DNA from: Paramacrobiotus richtersi | Taxonomy: Eukaryota > Tardigrada > Eutardigrada > Parachela > Macrobiotidae | NCBI GenBank assembly: GCA_034698045.1 | Contig: JAQGAU010000086.1 | Location: forward strand, 1 to 42,764 | Reading direction: 5' to 3' | Length of the DNA: 42,764 nt | In this document: one piece after another, positions 1 through 10,457 of the stretch | Position numbering within the stretch: the first letter of the stretch is position 1 | How the letters are laid out: the number at the start of each line of letters is the position of its first letter | Notes under the pieces: model-generated | What the model saw: the letters and a program-made list of their open reading frames with translations, nothing else | Databases searched by the model: none | Told to the model about the DNA's origin: nothing | Program-made: the position numbers and the translations under genes

Positions 1-574
1 AGAAGTTTGGATGAAACGCTGAATTATTTGAGAAGGAAGTGTGTTTAAACTTTTCGCCGCTATTGTGCAACAGCCAGCCGTTGCGCGCACAAACGGATTT
101 CTGGACACTGTTTATCGACGTTCTGGTCATCATAAACAACAACGAAGGCTAGTAAATAGCTTACAGATGCTCGGCTGTTATGATTTCGCTATTACTTAAG
201 ACAATTCGCAGAATTTCCCCTTAAGCCAGTGAGGTCCGCAAAACACAATACGTGGTAAAACATCGGCTATAGACGGAGACCATAATATTATTGTTAATTA
301 TGTAGTTGGCACGCTGTGGTACAGCAAAATGTTCAACTGCTTTGTGATTGAGCTGTTTTCCGCTTGTTACCGATTTATATTGATAAATGATTACAGATCT
401 CACTCGATCAACCAAAGGTCATTTTTAACGAGTTGACAAAACATTGGCAGTAAATATGACTATTACTTGCTGTTACTTGTTTGTGGAGTCGCGATAGTTT
501 TGATAAACATAGTCAGTACATCTTTCTAATCACCAGATATTCAGCTGTCCAGAGAATTTAGTTGCTCGCTCATA
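1..574. other. 5' flank of SAHS-1, no gene seen
   Basis: No coding region is recognisable. From about 320 onward the sequence aligns with the DNA upstream of SAHS-2 (about 6521-6690); both share, for example, the block around 'caaccaaaggtcattt'-like text and 'acagcaaaat.ttcaactgc'. The flank was therefore duplicated together with the gene and probably holds its promoter. I see no clear TATA box. Confidence 0.6.
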
Positions 575-2423
575 ATGAAGTGTTTAATCGTTGTGGTATT
601 AGGTAAGCCCATAAAATTTTGCAAGGAATAATACCCCAATATACAGACAAAACAGAAAGCAATAAATGTACCAGCTTTACTGAATTACAGCAAGTTGCCT
701 TTATCGTACAAAAAACTTGACGTAAATCTAGTTTTATCTGCTCTGCCTAGAGAGCAGTTCTAGTTTGATTGCAGTTTATAAAACGTTAAAACAAGGGCGT
801 ACCTTGAGGTTGCCTTGTTCATTGTACCGATGTGATATATATCTAATTCCTTACAGGGCTTTCTGCTGCGGCCCTGGCAGATGACCATCCGACTCCAGAT
901 AACATCCCACTGGACAGTGCCCACCAGTGGATAGGCCGATGGAAGTCGACGGGACGCCAAGAGCGTTTTGGCGAATTTATGAGAGCTTTAGGTACGAATA
1001 CTGAATTTTAACACATAATGACATTATAATTACAAATACAAATAATATTACAAAAATGCGATAATTACAAAAATGATGTTGTTTCTGAATCTACAGATTT
1101 GAAAGCTACGTTAGTATAGCGTGTCGCTTTGTTTACATAATGTATACATGTGGTACCAGCCAGGTTAATACATTTGCAGTTAATTTAATTTGCTTGTTGT
1201 TTAATGAAGGCCTACCGAATCATGATGTGGATGATCCGGAAACCACCCATGTACTGTGGAAAGAAGGCGACAAATTCCATCATAAAATTTCCGCACCGAG
1301 TGTTAATTACAAGAAGCATATTTGCTTTAAGTTGGGCGAGGAAGGGGATAGTTCATATAATGGGACCGCATTCACGGTAAGGGTATTACGTTCAACATGC
1401 AATCAGTTAGTTCTCTCCCTGACTGATGCGCCCACGTTCCCTTTTAATACGCTAATTTTGCCCTCCTGATACTGCACGTTATTGTGAAACATTTAGCTCA
1501 GTAAGCTTTGAGTGGTATTTAATAATCGTCACTTTACCATTGTAATATTGCGACGTTTTTCATCACTAACAGCAAATTATGATTTCAGTTCAAATATACT
1601 GAACAGCCAGACAAGGACCTTGTGCTGGAGGCCAAGGTTACGGGGTACAACAAGACAGTCATGGCGATCTTCCATGCCCAGGGAAATGAACTGATGAAAA
1701 CCTTCAAAGTCGACCAAGTCGTCGCCAAACGCTGGTACAATCGTGTGGATAACAGTGGCGCTAAACCCGCCGCATAACAACAGCAGACGACTTTTTCTGT
1801 AGAAATCTAGCTTATGCCTTATACAGTATGCACAACTGAACGGAGCTTGCTTTATAAATACCTAGTAGTTGCACAAAATCTGGCTGAACTGGTTGCTCAC
1901 TTTGAAAGTACAGACTTGCAAATTTTTCCGCGTTTTAATTATTCTGTTTAATTGGCTTAATGAATTTTCCTTCGTGATGGTGATGATAAGATGTGGTGTG
2001 TTTAATTTACTAAAGCTGTAATATAGTATTGCATAACTCTAATCATTCACGAGTCAAACCCGTAGAAGTAGTGAAAAATGACAATCCTACAGTTCATACA
2101 CGTTCGAACTGGCGAGTTCGACTGATTTGTTAGTGGTTCAGGTCGAATGTAGGATCCTGTTCGTCTGGGTTGACTGGGTGTATCATTCTGTCGTCGACAA
2201 TCTACAGACACATTACGAATCATCCATAGATTGCGTATGCAAGGAACCGGAAAAGGTGTGCGGAAGGATAGTGCCACGCTGAAGTTTCTATACAGCCTGA
2301 TTTAACCAACAAGTATTGGTGTTGACAACTTGACCAATAAGTGGACAGCTAAAGCAAAAGTTATAACAGTATTGCTCACTTTGTGTGCACAGGCAGCACA
2401 GCCGTACACAAGCTGGTACCGCG
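320..2423 (+). repeat. Segmental duplication unit 1 (contains SAHS-1)
   Basis: This stretch and 6521-8880 are diverged copies of one unit. Upstream, 321-340 matches 6522-6541 with one mismatch. Downstream, 2221-2273 matches about 8748-8797 closely, and the block ending in 'caagctggtaccgcg' recurs at 2408-2423 and 8865-8880. Exons are much better conserved than introns. The unit carries one complete SAHS gene with its flanks, so the copies arose by tandem duplication at the DNA level, not by retroposition. Confidence 0.75.
575..1777 (+). CDS. SAHS: Secretory abundant heat soluble protein (SAHS-1)
   Basis: Exons are 575-602, 857-991, 1210-1376 and 1589-1777, in phases 1, 1 and 0, giving 172 residues. 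The first exon and the start of the second encode a signal peptide (MKCLIVVVLGLSAAALA), followed by an acidic linker and the family signature WIGRWKS. Later motifs are LWKEGDKFHHKI and FKLGEEG in exon 3, then the C-terminal MKTFKVDQVVAKRWYNR in exon 4, which matches the lipocalin/FABP-like beta barrel of tardigrade SAHS proteins. The family is secreted, stays soluble on heating and is tied to desiccation tolerance; its molecular job here is inferred. The length is typical. It closely resembles SAHS-2. The start is the only ATG that gives a signal peptide with a consensus GTAAG donor. Confidence 0.93.
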
Positions 2424-3171
2424 TACTCGCGTAGAACGACCGCTACTATACAGTATACTGTAATACTACGTAGTATTACAAGCAATCAAAATAACATAAT
2501 AATGACTAGTACGTCCATGCATTAAGAAACAAATACCTAACCTGGGAGGAGCAATCTGGAATAAGCGCGTAGCCAACATTTTGCGTTCTGAATTAGTGCT
2601 TCAGTTTACCGAGGAGAAACATACAGGTGGTCGTTCCGTTGAAATTTTCCTCGAGACTCGCTGAGAGCAAGGTAGTCATTCACGGGAGCCTTATGCCGGG
2701 TACTGAATTCAAGAAACGCAACACTTGCTTCAAGAATGAAGCAACAAAACAAGGTTGCCGTTGGCGTAAGCTTTGTTGCATGTAGTTGACGCAAACGTCA
2801 CGAGTACACTGTCCGGATAAAATCAGGGAATGCTTTGTTTCTTTCACCAGATGCGTTACGAAAGGTCAGGTATGTAAATCAGCTATGGAATTTTAAAAGT
2901 TACTTAATCCCTAATTGTGGATCAACTGCTGAAATGGATGAAACTAGATGGTGTTCCATTTTTTGTATGTCTTGGCCTTCTACAGCATTGCAGATCTTGC
3001 TGCCCTCCTTTCTTAAATGCCAATAAACAGGAAAGAGCACTGCGGTAATGACACAATGGGAAACCCGTTTAATATTTTTAATACTGGTAGTTATACAATG
3101 TTAAACATGTTTACCTTCTGCGTCTCTGCTTTGGTATCGAAGTTTTAGGATCATTTTGTTCAGATTTCACA
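1778..3171. other. SAHS-1 3' flank and intergenic DNA
   Basis: No gene is recognised. Positions 2221-2423 belong to the duplicated block shared with the DNA downstream of SAHS-2 and are the best conserved non-exonic part of it. The remainder up to the GPCR polyadenylation signal shows only short, unsupported reading frames. Confidence 0.55.
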
Positions 3172-3177
3172 TTTATT
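3172..3177 (-). terminator. Polyadenylation signal of the GPCR gene
   Basis: An AATAAA on the minus strand lies 44 bp past the GPCR stop codon. Confidence 0.55.
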
Positions 3178-3220
3178 TAACGGTACGCTTTACTTACGAC
3201 AGCATCAGTATGTAACAGTG

Positions 3221-4189
3221 TTAGTAACCACAAGCGAAGGTCGAAGACACCGCATGACGCAGGTTTTTCACGGACAAAATTAACAGCACAGGGTCAAGAA
3301 CGGATTGAATCACTTTTAAGAACAGCGTCGCTAGGTAGAACATATAATTTTGTGAGCTGATCCAGTACAGTACATTTGGTGGTGTCCAGCAGAGAACAAC
3401 ATCCACCGTCAACAGCGTCAGCACCGTAAAAGATCGTGACTGATGTCTTTTCGTCTTTTGTTCATATCCGCTTCTGTTTTGCGGATACGCTACGGAGCTG
3501 TTCGCGGCATGGCTTGTATTTGCAGCTGGATGAACGGAACGCCGTTTAATCTCAAAACCCAAGATGAGGGGATAACCTAGTATGATGACAATCTCCGGGA
3601 CGTTATAGAACACAGCACCCAGAATCTGTATCCAGTTTTGTAAGCCACGAGTGGACAAAACCATCGCACAGCGATCATTGGCTGCTGAAGTTCGCGTATA
3701 CACTGCATCCACAACAACACCGGGAACAGTAAATACAAGGCAAAGAAGAATCAGCATCAAGCAAATGATCCACGCTAGTTTTCGGGTATGGTGCTGTTTA
3801 TAACGGAACGGAGCAATAATTGCGCAGATTCTGTTAAGACACATGAGCATGTGACAGAATGGTAGTAGGTTTCCAACGGCTACGCGGGTTATGGCATGGA
3901 TAATACAGAACGAAGGTATCAGGTTAATCGGAAGAACATCCTTGATCATCAAGGATACCGAAGTCATCATCACTGCTTGGAGAATATTGCCGTTTGTTAA
4001 GGTGAAGATATAAATGGTGAATGATGTCCAGGGTCTCACTTTGCTGATCAGAATGTAAAGCAGGAAAGCGTTAAGTGAAGCTGCAATGGCGCAAACGGCA
4101 GCTGTCCACGTCTGGATCTTGTCCCAATGCGAGGTGATGTAATAGTATGGTTTCTCCAGTGCACTGGAGTTTGCCGTCCCGTTTTGCAT
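3221..4189 (-). CDS. Orphan class A (rhodopsin-like) GPCR
   Basis: A single open reading frame of 322 residues carries seven hydrophobic segments, at about 28-50, 57-82, 93-126, 138-160, 186-211, 254-277 and 284-307. N-glycosylation sites lie in the short N-terminus (NGT, NSS). Class A landmarks are N40 in TM1, C95 at the top of TM3 paired with C174 in extracellular loop 2, CWTPP (267-271) in TM6 and a Pro in TM7. Two signature motifs are altered: the DRY motif reads NRI (119-121), and NPxxY is replaced by DPVLL (299-303). Intracellular loop 3 is short and basic. The ligand and subfamily are not recognisable. No introns are needed. It lies antisense inside the SAHS cluster, between SAHS-1 and the SAHS relic. 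Confidence 0.88.
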   Translation of the reverse strand: MQNGTANSSALEKPYYYITSHWDKIQTWTAAVCAIAASLNAFLLYILISKVRPWTSFTIYIFTLTNGNILQAVMMTSVSLMIKDVLPINLIPSFCIIHAITRVAVGNLLPFCHMLMCLNRICAIIAPFRYKQHHTRKLAWIICLMLILLCLVFTVPGVVVDAVYTRTSAANDRCAMVLSTRGLQNWIQILGAVFYNVPEIVIILGYPLILGFEIKRRSVHPAANTSHAANSSVAYPQNRSGYEQKTKRHQSRSFTVLTLLTVDVVLCWTPPNVLYWISSQNYMFYLATLFLKVIQSVLDPVLLILSVKNLRHAVSSTFACGY

Positions 4190-4329
4190 TTTTCGAGCTA
4201 TCTTTAAGCAGAAACAGATACGTGGCGTACCGTACGTCAGCTCTAAAGCAGACGTGCTTAATCAATGGAGATTTGAAGATCGCTAATGGAGGTTTTGCTC
4301 AACCTAGTTACGGCAACGTTTTTTCCTGA

Positions 4330-5502
4330 CAAGTGATCTGAATTCGGCATAGCCTGCGTCAAAAATTGCCATGTTGGGAAACTAAATTAGCTTGCAATCA
4401 TGCTAGTTGGGAGTGCGGACCACTAGAATGACGGTCTCCAGATAAAAACCATTTGGTGACAGGAACATGCTTGCGTAGGAATATGCAGGAAGCTTTTGAC
4501 AGCAGCACTGCGTGGGCAGATGGATTGCTTCGGCAATCCTGATACGGTCATACTTATATTATGCAGAGTCACGACAACATCATCCGTGAAGTGTGGGAGT
4601 ACCGCCTTTGTCTGTAGCTTATTTTAGGGGAAATTCTGCGTATTGTTATAAATGTTTACGAAGCCACGACAGCCGCGCACCGGTAAGCTTTGCACTAGCT
4701 TCCCTCATTGTTTATAATAGGCAAAACTTCGATAAAAATGTCGAAAAATCTGTCCTGCTGTTGCGCAGTGGCGCCAAAAATTTATTTGAATCATGTGACC
4801 AAGCCTCGATGATTTCCTGTTTCTTAAGGATGAGCAGCGGGATCCGCGAGGACAGAGATTTCTATGGAGATGTTGACAGGGACTATCGCCGTACCCGGTA
4901 AAATAACAAAAGGCTAAATCCGAACAGAAAACAATATTATCGATCGCAGGGGTTCCTAGAAAATGATCTATATATCTGTAATTATATAATTATGAATTTA
5001 TAAATTCATAACCAAGCTTACATAACTTATTTGTTGGTGCAGTTGTAATATATGTACTAATGACTTACGTGCTGCTGTATGAAAAATAGACTTGGGATCT
5101 TGGCAGAGCAAAGACAAGCTTTTCGTTGTAAACTTGTTCACGAGAGTATGCAATTTTCAGTACTATTATTAAATATATACCCACCCCATTGAATAAGTAC
5201 ATAAATAATTGCATGTTGCGTTTACAATTAAACCTTAATTTCTTGCATAACTTCAGTAGTTTTGTATGATCGAGATTACTTATAGACAAGTACTGAGTAA
5301 GATACCGGCAGCATATATGAACCCTTGACATTATCTGAGGGCCACTGGCATGTACAACGTAAATTACGTTCATGAAAGAAGGAAAATTGAAAGAACCTCG
5401 CAGTTTTTCAGAAAGTTAGTGCGAGTCTACAGTCAACGGGAAACAACAACAATCTTAAGATTCCGAGACCTCAAAAAATCTGTATTTATTTATTCAGTAC
5501 AG
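4330..5502. other. Intergenic DNA with a 22-bp palindrome
   Basis: No gene is recognised. Positions 4990-5011 form a perfect AT-rich palindrome. I looked for upstream exons of the SAHS relic (a signal peptide or a WxGxW-like exon) and found none. Confidence 0.5.
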
Positions 5503-5671
5503 TACTATCGAGACTACGAGAGGGACAAGGATCTGCACGTTGAAGAGTGAAATGCCCCTCCAAGAACAAGGTCGCCCACGATGTTTATCATTTCCAGAAT
5601 GAAAAGCTCGTAAGCCTTACCAGGACGATGATGTTAAAGCCAAGAAATGGTTGCTAAAAAAGCCACTTTAG
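5503..5671 (+). pseudogene. SAHS pseudogene, relic of the last exon only
   Basis: Translated in pieces, this matches exon 4 of SAHS genes, closest to SAHS-3. The first piece ends in RDKDLHVE. The frame is then broken by two extra bases near 5545, after which PSKNKV and DVYH motifs follow. A one-base loss near 5612 shifts the frame again, and the last piece reads VKAKKWLLKKP before a TAG at 5669-5671. These correspond to KDLHVEVKVPSKNKV and the C-terminal AKRWFKK of SAHS-3. A splice acceptor-like AG lies just before 5503. With two frameshifts and no recognisable exons 1-3 it cannot encode a normal SAHS protein. Confidence 0.85.
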
Positions 5672-6787
5672 AACCCGTTAATGCTTAGACTGACACTTCC
5701 CTTTCTAATTCAATTTTTTGTGACCTTTGCACATGACCTTTACCAAATACGGAGTGGATAACGAATGCGTGTGCACGACGTTAACGTTTATGTGCGCGAA
5801 CCGACTGTAACAGCAAAACTCGCATGACAACTAGTGTCAGCGTTATCCACACAGTTTTCGTGCGTGCCGGTAAAATACAGTGCGCGCGCGTATGTAAATA
5901 ACGAAATAACCACCGAAATCAATGATCATAACACAAACAAAAACAAAAAAAGTAAACAAACGTGCAAACTGTAGCTACGTGCTGTTATGGCGAAACAAGC
6001 AAGAATGGTTTTTGCTGTGGTAGATAATTTGCTGCGTTTGATGTTTCATTTTGAATATATTATATTCAAAATGAAACATCAAACGCACGTATATAGCCGT
6101 CTAATATTGTGATAACAACCTGCTAACCATTGTAACCTTTTGACCAAGATGATCCAGACAATCTTTGGACCCTGTACGCCAAAACTCTTCGGAAACCTCT
6201 GAGTGTAATAAAATCAAAACTGAAGGCACGGTTCTACCAGACGGAAAGACCTGTTTCCCACAGTTGTGGCTTTAACTGTTCGACATTATCTGGTCAGACG
6301 TTGTATTATGGCGAAGAAACTTTATAGTTTTTTTGTATTTCTTGAACCGCATCACATATTCTAGTTCGTGGTCTGTATGTGTTTTGTAGCAAGTTTTGCA
6401 GCATGTTTATATAAACTCTTTTGAGCAAATACAGTACATGTATTATCAACATTAAACTCGTCAAACACAATAAATATCAACCGACGTAAAGTTGGCAGGC
6501 TATACTGTGATTAGTGTGAAACAGCAAAATTTTCAACTGCCCCATGACGCAGCTATTTCCTGCTTGTTGTGGATTTGTATTGAGTGATGATTACTGATTT
6601 CGGTCGACCAAAGGTCATTTTAAACCACTTCACTAACCATTGCACCGGCATTACATATACCTCTACTGTTACTTGTGGAATGTGGATAGCTAGTTTTCAT
6701 AACGACTGTCACTACCTCCTAATAACCGCAAGCTAAACGTCTGCTGTCCGGATAATTTTGTGCTCATATACTCGTACAGTGCAAACA
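5672..6787. other. Intergenic DNA upstream of SAHS-2
   Basis: No gene is recognised. The stretch holds a long perfect palindrome (6033-6087) and, from about 6521, the duplicated upstream flank shared with SAHS-1. Confidence 0.55.
6033..6087. repeat. 55-bp perfect palindrome
   Basis: Two 27-base arms are exact reverse complements around a single central base at 6060. I checked every pair from 6033/6087 inward; pairing fails at 6032/6088. The arms contain the core 'tgcgtttgatgtttca'. As single-stranded DNA or RNA it would form a nearly loopless hairpin. No transposase, terminal repeat or target duplication is visible next to it. Confidence 0.95.
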
Positions 6788-8880
6788 ATGAGGTGGTTAA
6801 TCCTTGTGGTATTAGGTAAGCCCATATGCATTACACTTTACAAAAGAAAATGCCCTCATTAATCCGATACAGCCAAAACAGAAACTAACAAATGTATCAA
6901 CATTACAGTATACGGAGTACGGACTAATTGTAAGTTGCCTGTTCGGTATTAAATAAAATTTGAGCTACACCCAGCTTTATCCACTCTGTACACAGTATAG
7001 TTCACGTTCTAATTGCAGTTTATAAAACTATTAATTACGAGTACTGTTCCATGTCCTGCTGATTGGAATGACTTTTTCGTTTGATTGGATTGTTTTACTT
7101 AGATATTAGTGCAACATCTGGGTTAACCAATAAAACTAAAGCTTGATATAAGAAAATTAAAACGAACGTAACAAGTCTGTCTTGTCCGTGGTATACCGCG
7201 ACGTGATCGATAATTATATCTAATTCCTGACAGGCATTTTTGCTGCGGTCCTGGCCGAGGACCATCCCATTCCCGATAACATCCCACTGGACAATGCCCA
7301 CCAGTGGATAGGCCGATGGAAGTCGACTGGACGTCAAGAGCATTTTGGCGAATTTATGAAAGCTTTAGGTACGCAGCAATACCGTAAAATTTAATACAAC
7401 TAACTGACTACAATAATCATATTGCACATGAATCGGATTTAAAGGCGGTATTAAATCTTTTTTGTAGCAGTATCGTTTTGTTGACGTATCATCTATATGC
7501 GTATCGTAACAGCCCCGTTAATACGTTTTCAGTTGATTTGCTTGTTGTTTACTGAAGGTCTACCGAATCACGATGTGCACGACCCGGAAACCACCCATGC
7601 ACTGTGGAAAGAAGGCGACAAATTCCATCATAAAATTGCCGCACCGGCTGTTAATTACAAGAAGCATTTGCGCTTTAAGTTGGGCGAGGAAGGAAATAGT
7701 TCATACAATGGGACCGCATTTACGGTAAGAATATTACATTCAACAATCGGTTAGTTCTGTCTTAATTCCTTACTAATGCGTGTATTCTATTTTAAATCGA
7801 TAATTTTGCCCTTCTGATACTCGCGTTATTTTGGTAGTGCGCGGTGAGCTTTGATTCATGATCGTCAGTGCATCACTGTAGTAGTATGTCTTTATTCTTA
7901 TACTAACAGCAAAATTATTGTTATTTCAGTACAAATATACTGAACTGCCAGACAAAGATCTTGACATGGAGATCAAGATTCCATCGTACAACAAGACAAT
8001 CCATGATATCTTCCACGTCGAGGGGAATGAACTGATGAAAACCTTCAAAGTTGACCAAGTCGTGGCCAAACGCTGGTACAATCGTCTGGATAGCAGTGGC
8101 GCTAAACCAACCACCGCAAACTAACAACGGACAGACTTAACTTTAATAACTTTGTTCATGCACAGCTGAACGGTCCTTTCTGATACAAAATACGTCGTAG
8201 TTGCACGAAAATCTGATGGGACTGGGTTATTAATTACTTCGAGAAGTACAGACTTGCAAATGTTTTCACATTTTATTCTGTTTACTGGCTCAGTAAAGTT
8301 TTCCTCCTGATTGTGATGATGGAATGTGGTATGTTCAGCTGACTAAGGTTGTAACATATCGCACGAAACATACAGAGTTGTATTGGATCTAGAGAGATTC
8401 GTACAGTCACTACAGTGCGACTTTATAAAGCAATATTAGGTATCTGCTTTAAAGCGTTCCTCAGGCAACATAGTGGTACTAGTTTGAAAAATTTAGCTGG
8501 AAGTTGTTGAAAAAAACAGTATAAATAGTGGTCTCTCTTATTTGTGAGCGCTTTATCCCAATGGTGGTATATCAAAGATTCGTTGGTTTCTCCATGGTTT
8601 TCGTATGGCGCGGCGGGCTGGCGGGTATGCTTTGTTAGTGGTTCACATAGAACGTACTTAGTTCTGCTCGTCTAGGTCGACTGGTGTATAATTTAGCTCT
8701 GTAACCACAGTCTATAATGTTACGGGCACCATACACGCTACGGGTTATCCATAGATTACGTATGCCAGGAACCGGAAAAGGCGTGCGGAAGGATAGTACC
8801 GCGACCGCCGCGTCAAAGTTTATACGCAGCCCAATAACCGACAAGTATTGCTCGTTTTATGTGCACAAGCTGGTACCGCG
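6521..8880 (+). repeat. Segmental duplication unit 2 (contains SAHS-2)
   Basis: This is the partner of 320-2423. Homology extends through the upstream flank, all four exons and the downstream block that ends near 8880. Differences are spread evenly, with small indels in introns, so the duplication is not very recent. Confidence 0.75.
6788..8124 (+). CDS. SAHS: Secretory abundant heat soluble protein (SAHS-2)
   Basis: Exons are 6788-6815, 7234-7368, 7558-7724 and 7930-8124, giving 174 residues with intron phases 1, 1, 0. Exons 1-3 are exactly as long as those of SAHS-1. A signal peptide (MRWLILVVLGIFAAVLA) precedes an acidic linker and the motifs WIGRWKSTGR, LWKEGDKFHHKI, FKLGEEG and MKTFKVDQVVAKRWYNR of the SAHS beta barrel. 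Most residues are the same as in SAHS-1; changes concentrate in the exon 4 loop (MEIKIPSYNKTIHDIFHVEG) and the C-terminal tail. It is predicted to be secreted. A role in protection against drying follows from family knowledge, not from this sequence. Confidence 0.93.
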
Positions 8881-9441
8881 CAAAAAGGCCAGACAGCTGC
8901 TTTATTCACAATCGAGATAGCATACAGCATTCGCAGCGCCCATAACTGTATCACTCGGTTCATGCAGTCCAGTAAAGGGTGACCTTCATTAATAGAAAGA
9001 CATATAATCACTGAGTGCATCCAAGCCGAAGAGACTCGAAGTATTTTTTTACCGTTGCCTAAATGGGTTAGAAATGGGTAACGCGACGCGACTGCGGTGG
9101 CGTTGATGGGTACTTGGACATACCCGCTTATTATCCAAGTTCATCGTGGATGACCCCGAACAAAGATTGCCATTGTATTGGTATGTTGTACTGGTTTAGG
9201 CGCTCCTGTTGCTAGTCTGTCGGGATCATCAGGGCAGGGACTTAGGGTAACAGGTTGCTTTAGACAACTAGCTGACCACTCCCTTCAAACATTTCGATGC
9301 AGAGTACCTGCCACGAGCAAAACATGCACTTTTTTGCAGTAACAGTCGCAAGGTCTGTTTTTTTCGCATATTGAATAAGGTTTTATGTAGATCTAGCTCA
9401 TCAGATTTGATGTGAAGAGGGTCGAACGGTTCTGTTTCGAA
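8125..9441. other. Intergenic DNA after SAHS-2
   Basis: Positions 8635-8880 belong to the duplicated downstream block. From about 8890 to 9441 I see no gene, repeat or recognisable site. Confidence 0.5.
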
Positions 9442-9471
9442 TATAAAAGCGATCGCTTCGCATTAGTTTCA
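9442..9471 (+). promoter_or_regulatory. TATA box plus initiator for the 9524-10457 gene
   Basis: TATAAAAG at 9442-9449 is followed by a TTTCAGC initiator whose A is at 9471, a spacing of 29 bases. This predicts a 5' untranslated region of about 52 bases before the ATG at 9524. Confidence 0.6.
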
Positions 9472-9523
9472 GCATAATACCGTGGTTCATTTCAAACGCT
9501 GGAAAGTTGTTACTCGACAAAAG

Positions 9524-10457
9524 ATGCCAACGCTACTCAACCGCAATGTGATCGTTCAGGCTAGGACACCGGTGTCATCCAATGGCACAAACGGCGGACA
9601 ACCGGGCAGCGGGGAAACCGTACCTTCGACAACTGATCTTGATAAGCAATCTGTGCCTGTGATTCCCGAGAAAAAGGTCAGTACATTGATTTGAAAGTAA
9701 ACTAAACTCAAATGTCCGATTCAGCTGGATGACCGTACAACCGCTTTCTTTTGTGCAGGCGCGCCAAGTCCGGCCGCGGAAAACTAAAAAGAACGAAACC
9801 GGTAACATTCCAGTACAGCAACAGGTAAAAATCGTGAGATTATTTTACTCACTACGTCGGTAATCAAACAAGTAGAATAAAAAAACCCCTCAGTCTAAAA
9901 CGCTATGATTTTCAGCACCCTCAACTACGTGAGATTGAAAAGATGGAGGAAGAAATCCTCCAAAGGGGACGCAGATCTCCGGGTACGAATATTCGAGTAA
10001 TTTGCCTCACAGAGTAAAAAAAATGTACGTAAATACTTAGAGCGTCATTCATATCAGTGGTGCGATTGTGATCATGTTCTCTTTAGGTCCCTGCCCTTGC
10101 AATTGCTGCCCTGCAATCAAACGCCGTAAGCCGTGGCAGAAGGGAGCGGCGCCATTTGTTATCACCCGAGACACCGGCATACATGAAAAGTGTTGCTGCG
10201 CCGGGTGTAAGACGCTCTTTATTGAGAAGCCACCGGTTAATGACTTGATCGTTTTTCGCGAAGAATGCGATTACATTAGCGGAACCAAGTCCGGGCAGGT
10301 GACGGCCAAAGCCAGGAAGCGTCGATACTGCTTAAGTGTGGCTTGTGTTAAACAACGACATCCAAACTTCACTCCCAAGATCCCAATCATGGACCTCTCA
10401 GTGACATTCACCCATGACGAACAACTGCAAATCTTGCAGTTTCGAGCGGGCGTATAG
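9524..10457 (+). CDS. Unrecognised protein with a cysteine-rich C-terminal half
   Basis: Exons are 9524-9676, 9759-9824, 9916-9982 and 10087-10457, with intron phases 0, 0, 1 and consensus GT-AG ends, giving 218 residues. The N-terminal half is polar and low in complexity (Ser, Thr, Gly, Pro), then basic (RPRKTKKN), then a short predicted helix (REIEKMEEEILQRGRR). The last exon is rich in cysteine: CPCNCC, CCCAGC and YCLSVAC clusters with nearby His, interspersed with Lys/Arg. This spacing suggests metal binding, but I cannot match it to a known zinc-finger family. There is no signal peptide or membrane segment. The start was chosen because it is the first ATG after the predicted transcription start. 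A short nucleic-acid-binding protein is possible; this is a guess. Confidence 0.7.

Noticed and set aside
9482-9523. Upstream extension of the cysteine-rich gene
   Set aside because: It would need a GTG start; the predicted transcription start at 9471 and the ATG at 9524 fit better.
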